Assembly: GCF_030817055.1 (NCBI RefSeq)
Contig: NZ_JAUSYV010000001.1
Location: 2,752,001 to 2,816,000 of the forward strand
Direction of reading: 5' to 3'
DNA length: 64,000 nt
DNA from: Bacillus sp. V2I10
Lineage (GTDB): Bacteria > Bacillota > Bacilli > Bacillales > Bacillaceae
The position numbers and the translations under genes were made by a program. The notes beneath the pieces are model-generated. The model was not told the DNA's origin. It searched no databases and saw nothing but the letters and a program-made list of their open reading frames with translations. Below, piece after piece: positions 27,838 to 34,690 of this stretch. The first letter of the stretch is position 1, and the number at the start of each line of letters is the position of its first letter.

Positions 27838-28329
27838 ATGGAATTCAGCTTAAAGATTGCGGATTTTTCTGAAAGGACCATTGTAGAGAACCTGCTGCAA
27901 TATTACTCTTATGATTTTACTGAATTTAATCACAATAGAGTAAATGATCAAGGCAGATTCAATGATTATCCTTATTTCGAAAACTACTGGACTGAAATAG
28001 GCCGGTATCCTTATCTGATCAAAGTTAGGGAAGAGTATGCAGGTTTTGTCATGGTAAGGTACGATGCATCTGGAAATTATTTTTCGATGGCGGAGTTTTT
28101 CATCATGAAAAAATTTCGGCAATCGGGGCTCGGTAAAAAAATTGCCCACAATGTTTTTCAGCTGCATAGCGGAAAATGGGAAGTCTTGCAAGTGGAAAAG
28201 AATAAACCGGCTCAGAGCTTTTGGAGAAAGGTTATTGGAGAGTTTACAGCAGGGGATTATACAGAGCGTATGGTAAATGGCCGTGTTATTCAAACTTTTT
28301 GTTCCAAAGAACAGGAGGGAGCATTATGA
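27838..28329 (+). CDS. GNAT-family acetyltransferase
   Basis: A 163-residue GNAT. The acetyl-CoA motif is EFFIMKKFRQSGLGKKIAHN (R-x-x-G-x-G variant with Gln-Ser) near residues 86-105, followed by KNKPAQSFWRKVIGEF, the usual alpha-4 region. The N-terminal YYSYDFTEFNHNRVND is shared by a group of Bacillus acetyltransferases. Its stop overlaps the ATG of the alcohol dehydrogenase gene (ATGA), so it is the head gene of the acyl-CoA operon. Acceptor unknown. Confidence 0.83.
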   Translation: MEFSLKIADFSERTIVENLLQYYSYDFTEFNHNRVNDQGRFNDYPYFENYWTEIGRYPYLIKVREEYAGFVMVRYDASGNYFSMAEFFIMKKFRQSGLGKKIAHNVFQLHSGKWEVLQVEKNKPAQSFWRKVIGEFTAGDYTERMVNGRVIQTFCSKEQEGAL

Positions 28330-29528
28330 AAACATTCAGATCACCTAATAAAATTGTAACTGGTGAAGGATCAATTCAAAATCTTCTTCACCTTATTCAA
28401 GAATATCACGCTTCTAAAGTTTTTATTTTTGCCGATCCAATTTTAATCAAATTTGGAGTTCTTTCTCCAATAGAACAGACGCTTGAAGAAAATAAAATCC
28501 AATTCGAATGCTATACAGAAATTCAGCCTGAACCGCAAGTTTCTATTGGTGATGGTGCAGTCAAAGCTCTCAGGAACTCAGGAGCTGATCTTGTCATTGG
28601 AATAGGCGGAGGAAGCTGTCTTGATATAGCTAAAGCTGCATCCGTTCTTGCAAAAAATGAAGGCACAATTGCGGATTTTTTGAATTTATCAGGATCAAAA
28701 AAACTGTCAGAGCGGGGATTGCCTAAAATCATGATCCCGACAACATCAGGCACCGGTGCAGAAATGACGGATATAGCCGTTTTTTCATTAGAAGAAACAA
28801 AGGATGTCATTACTCATGACTATTTGCTCGCAGATGCCGTCATCATAGATCCGGAATTAACCTATTCTCTGCCGCCGCGAGTAACTGCTGCAAGCGGGAT
28901 TGATGCGCTGACACATGCGATTGAATCCTTTTTATCCATCAATGCAACGGTTATTACAGATACTCTTGCTTTAGAAGCAGTAAAAAAAATTGCTTCGAGT
29001 ATCGGCACTGCAGTCTGGCAGGGCGAAAACCGCGAAGCCCGGAGCAGCATGTCATGGGGAAGCATGCTTGCGGGACTCAGTTTTTTTAATGCGGGTGTCG
29101 CCGGTGTACATGCTTTAGCTTATCCTCTCGGCGGCTTGTTTAAAGTATCACATGGAGAGTCAAACGCTGTGCTGCTTCCATATGTTCTTGACTATATTTT
29201 GCCGTCCTGCTTACATAAAATGACGATTCTTGCTACTTCGCTGGGTATTGAGAGAAAAGGTAAAAACGATCGTGAGTTCGCGCAGTCAGCCGTTTTAGAA
29301 ATTAGAAATCTGATGGAAGATGTTGGCCTGCCCCATACTCTTCAAGCATATGGCATTACTGAAGAGGATATTGAAAAATTAGCGGCGGGCGGCATCAAGC
29401 AAACAAGACTGCTTGCAAGAAGTCCAAGAGCCTTTCAGCTCCAGGATGTGAAACAAGTCTACTATGCAGCCCTATATGGAACGTTAAAGGCAGAAGGAGT
29501 GATGAAGCATGTTCCATACAACAATTGA
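28326..29528 (+). CDS. Iron-containing alcohol dehydrogenase
   Basis: About 400 residues, group III metal-dependent alcohol dehydrogenase. The NAD-binding motif GIGGGSCLDIAKA lies near residue 95. The metal-binding region includes ASGIDALTHAIESFLS (Asp and His ligands) and the downstream histidines in AGVAGVHALAYPLGG and SHGESNAVLLPYV. The ATG at 28326 overlaps the previous stop. It overlaps the thioesterase gene by 20 bp. In this context it may oxidise or reduce a hydroxy-acid or alcohol produced in acyl-chain breakdown; substrate not predictable. Confidence 0.88.
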   Translation: MKTFRSPNKIVTGEGSIQNLLHLIQEYHASKVFIFADPILIKFGVLSPIEQTLEENKIQFECYTEIQPEPQVSIGDGAVKALRNSGADLVIGIGGGSCLDIAKAASVLAKNEGTIADFLNLSGSKKLSERGLPKIMIPTTSGTGAEMTDIAVFSLEETKDVITHDYLLADAVIIDPELTYSLPPRVTAASGIDALTHAIESFLSINATVITDTLALEAVKKIASSIGTAVWQGENREARSSMSWGSMLAGLSFFNAGVAGVHALAYPLGGLFKVSHGESNAVLLPYVLDYILPSCLHKMTILATSLGIERKGKNDREFAQSAVLEIRNLMEDVGLPHTLQAYGITEEDIEKLAAGGIKQTRLLARSPRAFQLQDVKQVYYAALYGTLKAEGVMKHVPYNN

Positions 29529-29907
29529 ACCGCGAGTTTCCGAAACAGATGGCGTCGGCCATATCAACAATACAACAGTGCCAGTCTGGTTTGAAGCAGG
29601 AAGAAATCAGCTCTTTGCTTTATTCAACCCTGAACGGTCTTTTAAAGACTGGAAAATGATTATTTTAAACATGAATGTCGATTTTATCAGTCAAATTTAT
29701 TACGGAAAAAAAGTCGAAGTCTATTCCTGGGTGAAAAGAATCGGAAACTCAAGCTTAGAGCTTTATGAGGAAATTCATCAGGACGGGGAATTATGCGCAA
29801 AAGGGACAGTTATCTATGTGCATTATAATGTTCATGAAAAACAATCAGAACGAATTCCAGACGCTATTAGACTGGAATTACAGAATCATCTCTATACAAA
29901 CATGTAA
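29509..29907 (+). CDS. Acyl-CoA thioesterase (4HBT hotdog family)
   Basis: A 132-residue hotdog-fold thioesterase. The family signature is SETDGVGHINNTTVPVWFEA, where the Asp is the catalytic residue of 4-hydroxybenzoyl-CoA thioesterase-type enzymes; the NMNVDFISQIYYGKKVEV strand pair follows. It should release free acids from acyl-CoA. The ATG at 29509 has AGAAGGAG upstream and lies within the end of the alcohol dehydrogenase gene. Confidence 0.87.
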   Translation: MFHTTIEPRVSETDGVGHINNTTVPVWFEAGRNQLFALFNPERSFKDWKMIILNMNVDFISQIYYGKKVEVYSWVKRIGNSSLELYEEIHQDGELCAKGTVIYVHYNVHEKQSERIPDAIRLELQNHLYTNM

Positions 29908-29959
29908 GTTTTCTAAATTAAAGCTTGTTTTTTCTGAAATTTCAAAATACACTAGTAAC

Positions 29960-29977
29960 ATACCAACTGGTTAGTAT
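29960..29977. promoter_or_regulatory. Palindromic operator before the acyl-CoA dehydrogenase gene
   Basis: ATACCAACTGGTTAGTAT matches its own reverse complement at 14 of 18 positions. Its size and position, 24 bp before the ATG, suggest a site for a TetR-family or similar dimeric repressor that senses acyl-CoA. No cognate regulator is adjacent. Confidence 0.5.
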
Positions 29978-30000
29978 TTTAAATGGATGGAGTGAATGTT

Positions 30001-31176
30001 ATGCATTTGCGTTTAACAGATGAACAGAGAATGGTTCAAAAAACAATCCGTAAATTTGTTGAAAATGAATTAATGCCTCTTGAAAATACCGTACTTAGAA
30101 ATGAATTAGAAGGAAAGCCAAGTCTCTCTAAAGAAAAAATGCACGAGCTTCAGCAAAAGGCGAAGCAGTCCGGCTTCTGGGGCATTAATACGCCTGAAGA
30201 ATACGGCGGTGCAGATATTGGCCAGATGATGCTTGCCATTGTACAAATGGAAGTATCCAAAACATTCGTTCCGTTCCGCTTTGGCGGCTCAGCAGACAAC
30301 ATTCTCTATTATGCGAATGAAGAACAAAAGGAAAAGTATTTAATTCCAACAATTAATGGCGACAAAAAATCCTGTTTTGCGATGACAGAACCAGCAGCAG
30401 GATCTGATACAAGAAATATTCAGATGACAGCAGTAAAAGACGGCAATGAATGGGTGCTAAATGGTGAAAAAACGTTTATTACAGGCGGAAATGAAGCAGA
30501 TTTCGTTATGGTTATTGCGATAACAGATAAAGAAAAGCACAGGGCAACAGGCCGTGACGGCGTAACATGTTTCATCGTTGACCGGGATATGGGCTGGACG
30601 TCTGAATATATTCATACAATGGGCGAGTGGGGACCGGCCAGCTTATTTTTCGATGGTGTCCGTGTTCCTGAAGAAAACATACTCAGGGAATTGCACGGCG
30701 GGTATAAACTTGGGCTCGAATGGATCGGTTTTGCAAGATGGATCGTAGGGGCAACAGCTGTCGGAGCAGCCGAACGCCTGCTGCAGATGGCCATTGATTA
30801 TTCAAAAGAACGTGAAACATTCGGAAGGCCAATCGCTGACCGTCAAGCCATTCAATGGCAAATTGCAGACTCAGCAACTGAAATTGAGGCTGCCAAATGG
30901 CTGGTTCTAAATGCTGCTTTCACGCTTGACCAAGGCGAAGACAACCGTCACTTGGCATCTATGGCCAAATTATACGGCTCTAATATGGGGAATCGAGTTG
31001 TCGACCGTGTTCTCCAAATCCATGGCGGAATGGGCTATACAAGAGAACTCCCGATTGAACGCTGGTATCGTGAGGCCCGCCTCTGGAGAATTTATGACGG
31101 AACGGATGAAATTCAGCGCTTAATTCTTTCCCGCAATCTTTTAAAAGGAAATGTCAAAATCGGACAATTCATCTAA
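30001..31176 (+). CDS. Acyl-CoA dehydrogenase
   Basis: A 391-residue FAD flavoenzyme that introduces the alpha-beta double bond in an acyl-CoA. Visible: CFAMTEPAAGSDTRNIQMTA (substrate/FAD region), GEKTFITGGNEADFV, the RETFGRPIADRQAIQWQIAD helix, and the C-terminal QIHGGMGYTRELPIERWYRE and IYDGTDEIQRL motifs, with a Glu-bearing end (GTDE) near the usual catalytic position. ATG at 30001 is chosen because GGATGGAG lies just upstream; an ATG at 29983 has no ribosome site. It is followed by two MaoC genes. Confidence 0.93.
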   Translation: MHLRLTDEQRMVQKTIRKFVENELMPLENTVLRNELEGKPSLSKEKMHELQQKAKQSGFWGINTPEEYGGADIGQMMLAIVQMEVSKTFVPFRFGGSADNILYYANEEQKEKYLIPTINGDKKSCFAMTEPAAGSDTRNIQMTAVKDGNEWVLNGEKTFITGGNEADFVMVIAITDKEKHRATGRDGVTCFIVDRDMGWTSEYIHTMGEWGPASLFFDGVRVPEENILRELHGGYKLGLEWIGFARWIVGATAVGAAERLLQMAIDYSKERETFGRPIADRQAIQWQIADSATEIEAAKWLVLNAAFTLDQGEDNRHLASMAKLYGSNMGNRVVDRVLQIHGGMGYTRELPIERWYREARLWRIYDGTDEIQRLILSRNLLKGNVKIGQFI

Positions 31177-31193
31177 AAAAGGAGGCGAAACCC

Positions 31194-31643
31194 ATGTTCA
31201 AACACTTAATTGGAAGCGCTTCCGAAAAAGTGAAGAACTCAATTGAGCAGGGAACAGTCAGAAAATTTGCTGAAGCGATCGGAGATGAGAACCCTCTTTT
31301 TATAGATGAGGCAGCCGGCGCACGTTCAAAATACAAGCGGATTCTGGCACCGCCCACCTTTCCCGTTACCTTAAATTACGGCACAATTGAGGGATTGAAG
31401 CTGCCGGCTAAAGGCCTGATACATGGTGAACAGTCTTTTCATTATGAAAAACCCCTGTTAGTCGGCGATACAGTCTTTTGTTCTTCAAGACTTGTTAACT
31501 ATAAGGAGCGGACGGGGAGAGGAGGAAGTATGGGCATGCTTACAATTGAGAGATTGGGAGAGACAGAAGAAGGAGATTTGATTTTTTCAATGAAACAAGT
31601 TGTTATTCTTACAGAAGCAGTCAGGAAGGTGATGAGCGTATGA
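31194..31643 (+). CDS. MaoC-like dehydratase, N-terminal (FAS1-DH/HTD1) type
   Basis: A 149-residue hotdog protein of the kind with an N-terminal MaoC-like dehydratase domain. Visible: VRKFAEAIGDENPLFIDEAA and ILAPPTFPVTLNYG, then LIHGEQSFHYEKPLLVGDTV. Partners of this type lack the full catalytic Asp/His pair and form heterodimers with a second MaoC subunit, which is encoded directly downstream with a four-base overlap. Together they hydrate an enoyl-CoA made by the acyl-CoA dehydrogenase. Confidence 0.85.
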   Translation: MFKHLIGSASEKVKNSIEQGTVRKFAEAIGDENPLFIDEAAGARSKYKRILAPPTFPVTLNYGTIEGLKLPAKGLIHGEQSFHYEKPLLVGDTVFCSSRLVNYKERTGRGGSMGMLTIERLGETEEGDLIFSMKQVVILTEAVRKVMSV

Positions 31644-32038
31644 CGATCGCTGACTTTCGGCTGGGAGAGCCCTTAGAGGACATCACACTTCCGCCTGTCA
31701 CACGGATGGATCTCATTAAATACTCCGGAGCTTCAGGCGACTACAACCCAATTCACACCATTGACGAAGAAGCAGAAAAAGCAGGTCTTCCGGGCATCAT
31801 TGCACACGGCATGTGGACAATGGGCAGCATGTCCAAACTCTTCTCTCCGTTCTATGAAGAAGGCTATATAGAAGACTATTCCATCCGTTTTAAAGGAATG
31901 GTGTTCCTGGGTGATGTGATTACTATGCAGGCGGATCTTTTTGAGATGAATGACGAATTGGCAAAGTTTCATGTAAGGGCTGTGAATCAGGATGGGGGAG
32001 AGGTTGTTAAGGGGGATGTCGTGTTTAGAAGGATATAA
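31640..32038 (+). CDS. MaoC-family enoyl-CoA hydratase, catalytic subunit
   Basis: A 132-residue R-specific hydratase-type protein. The catalytic motif is YSGASGDYNPIHTIDEEAEK (Asp and His of the hydratase-2 motif), followed by GIIAHGMWTMGSMSKL. It pairs with the upstream MaoC-like subunit. It closes the operon: acetyltransferase, alcohol dehydrogenase, thioesterase, acyl-CoA dehydrogenase and hydratase. Together these outline a beta-oxidation-like route for an unidentified acyl substrate, but no thiolase or CoA ligase is present. Confidence 0.88.
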   Translation: MTIADFRLGEPLEDITLPPVTRMDLIKYSGASGDYNPIHTIDEEAEKAGLPGIIAHGMWTMGSMSKLFSPFYEEGYIEDYSIRFKGMVFLGDVITMQADLFEMNDELAKFHVRAVNQDGGEVVKGDVVFRRI

Positions 32039-32046
32039 TAAATAAG

Positions 32047-32078
32047 CCTCTTATCCTATAGGATGAGAGGTCTTCTTT
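32047..32078 (+). terminator. Terminator of the acyl-CoA operon
   Basis: CCTCTTATCC (32047-32056) pairs with GGATGAGAGG (32061-32070) with one G-U pair, followed by TCTTCTTT. Confidence 0.75.
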
Positions 32079-32098
32079 ATTAAAACTGGAAACATGTT

Positions 32099-32479
32099 TT
32101 ATTTGGAACCATGAGTCTTATCATCAATAATAAATTCAGATATCTGTTTTTTTCCATGCTTCCACTTTTTGAATTTGGCATATTCCTGAAAGTCTTTAAA
32201 TTCCTCTTTACTTAGTCCATCTTCAATTGCTTTGTTCAATAACTCCCGCCACTCATCATCAATGTTTTCACTAAACTGATTCCTTTCATGCCCTAGGAGA
32301 TATTCTAAATCTACCTCGAGTGTCATAGCAATTTTACGAAGAAACTGCAGGGAAGGATTTTTTTGAATATTGCGTTCTATATAACTTAAATAAGATTTTG
32401 AAACTCCGGCAAGCTCTGAAAGCTCGCTAATTGAATACCCCTTTTCCTGTCTTAACTCCCGTAAGCGATCACCAACCAT
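32099..32479 (-). CDS. sinR: SinR-type repressor of biofilm genes
   Basis: A 126-residue XRE-family regulator. Residues 1-65 are a helix-turn-helix domain (YSISELSELAGVSKSYLSYI, then ERNIQKNPSLQFLRKIA). The C-terminal part has EWRELLNKAIEDGLSKEEF, then KDFQEYAKFKKWK, the SinI/SinR oligomerisation segment. In B. subtilis SinR binds GTTCTYT boxes and represses eps and tapA operons until SinI binds it. The gene faces away from the eps operon, which it almost certainly controls. No sinI lies beside it, unlike the B. subtilis sinIR pair, so the anti-repressor must be elsewhere or replaced. Confidence 0.92.
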   Translation of the reverse strand: MVGDRLRELRQEKGYSISELSELAGVSKSYLSYIERNIQKNPSLQFLRKIAMTLEVDLEYLLGHERNQFSENIDDEWRELLNKAIEDGLSKEEFKDFQEYAKFKKWKHGKKQISEFIIDDKTHGSK

Positions 32480-32530
32480 TTCTTGTCTCCTTAATCAGCC
32501 AATTCTGATAAAATAGTAACTTGCTCTTTC

Positions 32531-32559
32531 ATTATAAGGAACATATTGTTCTTTATAAA
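32531..32559 (-). promoter_or_regulatory. Probable sinR promoter with an operator in its spacer
   Basis: Read on the reverse strand: TTTATA (32559-32554), 17 bp, then TATAAT (32536-32531). The spacer and its edges carry the inverted repeat AAGGAAC-atatt-GTTCTTT (32536-32554), a SinR-box pair with one mismatch. This suggests negative autoregulation. Confidence 0.6.
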
Positions 32560-32611
32560 ATATTAAAATTGTACGATTAAGCGAGTATTACTGAGTAATC
32601 GGGAGTTAATT

Positions 32612-32682
32612 GTTCTTTTTAACGAAAAAACAAAGAATTTTGACAGTTTTTACAACTAGGTAAAATAGCATACATTAAGAAC
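32612..32682. promoter_or_regulatory. Isolated SinR half-sites between sinR and eps
   Basis: GTTCTTT at 32612-32618 and AAGAAC at 32677-32682 are single half-sites. Together with the palindromes on both sides they spread SinR contacts over most of the 420-bp control region, which may allow looping or cooperative binding. Confidence 0.5.
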
Positions 32683-32787
32683 AGCTCATATTATCGAAAA
32701 CAAGATAATTGTCACTATAAGAAGAAAACAAAAATAGAATGATAGAATATATTTGAAAAATTCATAATAATATATAGAACTATCTGC

Positions 32788-32823
32788 TTGACACGTTCTT
32801 TATAAAGAACTAAAATAAAGAAC
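32788..32823 (+). promoter_or_regulatory. eps operon promoter occupied by a perfect SinR palindrome
   Basis: TTGACA (32788-32793) and TAAAAT (32811-32816) are 17 bp apart. Almost the whole spacer is the perfect 16-bp palindrome GTTCTTTATAAAGAAC (32795-32810). A further half-site, AAAGAAC, follows at 32817-32823. SinR bound here would directly block RNA polymerase. Confidence 0.85.
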
Positions 32824-32861
32824 ATATTAGGAAATCGAATCTCTGTTTATTTACTATCAAT

Positions 32862-32877
32862 GTTCTTTATGAAGAAC
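32862..32877. promoter_or_regulatory. SinR operator in the eps leader
   Basis: GTTCTTTATGAAGAAC is a second near-perfect palindrome, 52 bp downstream of the promoter palindrome and just before the epsA ribosome site. Confidence 0.75.
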
Positions 32878-32900
32878 TCTCACTTTGAAAGGTGGAACCT

Positions 32901-33641
32901 ATGAAAAATCCTAATTTTCATGATGAACCTCTGATCTCTGGCAAAGAAAAGGAAATCGATCTTAAAGAAATTTTTACAGTTATTAAAAGGCGTTTTTGGA
33001 TGATTGCGGTGATTACGCTGCTGACCACTATGTTTGCAGGTTTTTACAGTTATTTTTATACAAATCCTTTATATGCAACATCGACTCGTATCATGATTAA
33101 TACAACTGCAGAAACAATTAACACACTTAACGTCATTATCAAGGATCCAGCTGTTCTTGAGAAAGTAGCAGCAAAACTGGATTTGGACCGTTCGGGTGAA
33201 GCTCTAAGCGGTCAAATAAATGTTGAAACAATAGGAAGCTCACAAGTTATCAATATTTCTGTGATAGATTCAGATCCAGTACTTGCAGCTAAAATCGCTA
33301 ATACCACAGCTAAAATATTTAAAGATGAAATTCCGGAGTTTATCGTCATTGATGGCATGGAGATATTGGCTAAAGCCAAGCCAAACTATTACCCTATCAA
33401 TGAAAATCATTCCAGATACATTATGATGGGGATTATTGCAGGAATCATCATCGGAGTTGGCCTCGTCTTCTTGCTGGATTCACTGGATGACAGCATCCGC
33501 AGCAAAAGAGAGGTAGAAGAGATTTTTGATGCACCAATTCTGGGTGCTGTTTCAAAAATGTCAAAGCGGAATACAACAAAAGGAAATGTAAAAAAGAAAC
33601 AGCCTTTAAGGAGTGAAACCTTTGGTTCAAAATCCATTTAA
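32901..33641 (+). CDS. epsA: EPS chain-length regulator / kinase activator (Wzz-type)
   Basis: A 246-residue membrane protein of the Wzz/YwqC/EpsA family. Two transmembrane segments flank an external domain: FWMIAVITLLTTMFAGFYSYF (about 33-53) and YIMMGIIAGIIIGVGLVFLL (about 174-193). The intracellular C-terminal tail contacts and stimulates the tyrosine kinase encoded next. ATG at 32901 follows AAAGGTGG. It is the first gene of the eps operon, as in B. subtilis. The end overlaps epsB by 20 bp. Confidence 0.9.
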   Translation: MKNPNFHDEPLISGKEKEIDLKEIFTVIKRRFWMIAVITLLTTMFAGFYSYFYTNPLYATSTRIMINTTAETINTLNVIIKDPAVLEKVAAKLDLDRSGEALSGQINVETIGSSQVINISVIDSDPVLAAKIANTTAKIFKDEIPEFIVIDGMEILAKAKPNYYPINENHSRYIMMGIIAGIIIGVGLVFLLDSLDDSIRSKREVEEIFDAPILGAVSKMSKRNTTKGNVKKKQPLRSETFGSKSI

Positions 33642-34281
33642 CACCGTTCCGCCAAGAAAAAAAAGCTTAATTTCTTACTTCAATCCAAACAGCCTGATTT
33701 CAGATCAGTATCGGACGATTTTAACAAATCTGCAATTTGCTTCTATTGATCAAAAGTATCGTTCTCTTCTCATTACTTCTCCAGGGTATGGAGAAGGGAA
33801 GTCAACCACTGTCACAAATCTTGCGGTTTCATTTGCCCTTCAGGGAGAAAAAGTACTGCTCATTGACGGTGATTTAAGAAAGCCTGCCATACATAATGCT
33901 TTTAAACTTGAAAATAACGTTGGACTAACAAATGTTTTAATAGGAAATGCCGTTTTAGGTGAAGCGATTCACCAAACAGAGATTGGAAGGCTGGCTATTT
34001 TAACAAGCGGATCGATTCCGCATAATCCTTCCGAAATCATAGCATCTCAGGCAATGAAAGACTTAATGGCCAAACTGCTTGATCAATACGATTTGATTTT
34101 GTTTGACTGTCCGCCGGTTCTTGATGTGGTTGATACGAAAATCTTAGCCAATGAATGTGATGGAGTAGTACTGGTCGTTAACAACGGCAAAACAGATAAA
34201 GAAGAAGCGTTAGAAGCAAACAAAATCCTGTCAGCTGTAAGAGCAACACTGCTCGGAATTGTGCTCAACGAATACAAATAA
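33622..34281 (+). CDS. epsB: BY-type protein tyrosine kinase of EPS synthesis
   Basis: A 219-residue bacterial tyrosine kinase. Walker A is GYGEGKST (residues 55-62), Walker A' is LLIDGDLRKPA (Asp82), and Walker B is LILFDCPP (Asp162). It works with EpsA to control polymer length and export. TTG at 33622 follows TAAGGAG; GTG at 33613 overlaps the ribosome site. An oddity: the C-terminus has only one tyrosine (NEYK at the very end), not the tyrosine cluster many such kinases autophosphorylate. Confidence 0.88.
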   Translation: MVQNPFNTVPPRKKSLISYFNPNSLISDQYRTILTNLQFASIDQKYRSLLITSPGYGEGKSTTVTNLAVSFALQGEKVLLIDGDLRKPAIHNAFKLENNVGLTNVLIGNAVLGEAIHQTEIGRLAILTSGSIPHNPSEIIASQAMKDLMAKLLDQYDLILFDCPPVLDVVDTKILANECDGVVLVVNNGKTDKEEALEANKILSAVRATLLGIVLNEYK

Positions 34282-34298
34282 AAAAATTTGCAAAATTC

Positions 34299-34314
34299 GT
34301 TCTTAATTAAGAAT
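34299..34314. promoter_or_regulatory. SinR-like palindrome after epsB
   Basis: GTTCTTAATTAAGAAT sits in the epsB-EAR gap. It deviates from the GTTCTYT box at one position on the left and ends in AAGAAT. It could be a roadblock or internal regulatory site. In RNA it could also form a small hairpin at the 5' edge of the EAR element. Confidence 0.5.
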
Positions 34315-34430
34315 ATCTGGTGATGTCTCCTATCCAATATCAATGGAGGCACTCGATCATGCTGTGGGCCAAAAAGCCTTAGACGCGAGTCGTCGGTAGT
34401 GTGGTGTGAGGAGGGGTTAAATGCCCCAAT
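34315..34430 (+). ncRNA. EAR-like (epsC) antitermination RNA element
   Basis: A compact GC-rich, noncoding island lies between the second and third eps genes, exactly where the eps-associated RNA (EAR) lies in B. subtilis. Local pairings are visible: ACTCG (34351-34355) with CGAGT (34386-34390), which encloses the hairpin GGGC-CAAAAA-GCCT (34366-34379), and GGGG (34413-34416) with CCCC (34424-34427). EAR is known to make RNA polymerase read through distant terminators within eps operons. The assignment rests on position and structure; I could not run a covariance model. Confidence 0.8.
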
Positions 34431-34434
34431 TCAT

Positions 34435-34483
34435 ATAAATCTTAACTTTATGTTCTTTAAAAGAGCATAAAGTTAAGATTTAT
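34435..34483 (+). repeat. 22-bp hairpin directly after the EAR element
   Basis: Arms 34435-34456 and 34462-34483 pair over 22 bp with one G-U pair and a five-base loop. The arms contain GTTCTTT and AGAGC, so the DNA also looks like a SinR box. No T-run follows, so it is not a standard terminator. It ends nine bases before a ribosome site and may block translation of the next small gene or stabilise the mRNA end. Confidence 0.8.
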
Positions 34484-34507
34484 ATTAAAGAGAAGGGAGT
34501 GTTTATC

Positions 34508-34690
34508 TTGAATCCATTTGATCAGTACCCGAAATCATTGAAAAAAATGGTCCGCTATATTAAGCAGGATGCAAGCTTAGAGCAGCTGAATGAAATAAAA
34601 AAACTCATCAATGTTTCCATTTATAAAAGATCGCTGCTTCTTTCAAAAGGGACCGAAAGAAAAAAAAGAATGCGCAGGAGGATGAGCTGA
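34508..34690 (+). CDS. Small basic protein of the eps operon, unknown function
   Basis: Sixty residues from TTG at 34508, which lies eight bases after AAGGGAG; the upstream GTG at 34499 overlaps that site. The sequence begins NPFDQYPKSLKKMVRYIKQD, is predicted helical, and ends in a highly basic tail (RKKRMRRRMS). No membrane segment. The stop overlaps the epsC ATG (TGATG), giving coupling. I do not recognise the family. The basic tail suggests binding to RNA, DNA or membrane, and its place right after the EAR RNA is suggestive. Confidence 0.7.
   Translation: MNPFDQYPKSLKKMVRYIKQDASLEQLNEIKKLINVSIYKRSLLLSKGTERKKRMRRRMS

Noticed and set aside
34435..34483. The 22-bp hairpin as an intrinsic terminator
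   Set aside because: No T-run follows the second arm, and a ribosome site and gene start right after it.
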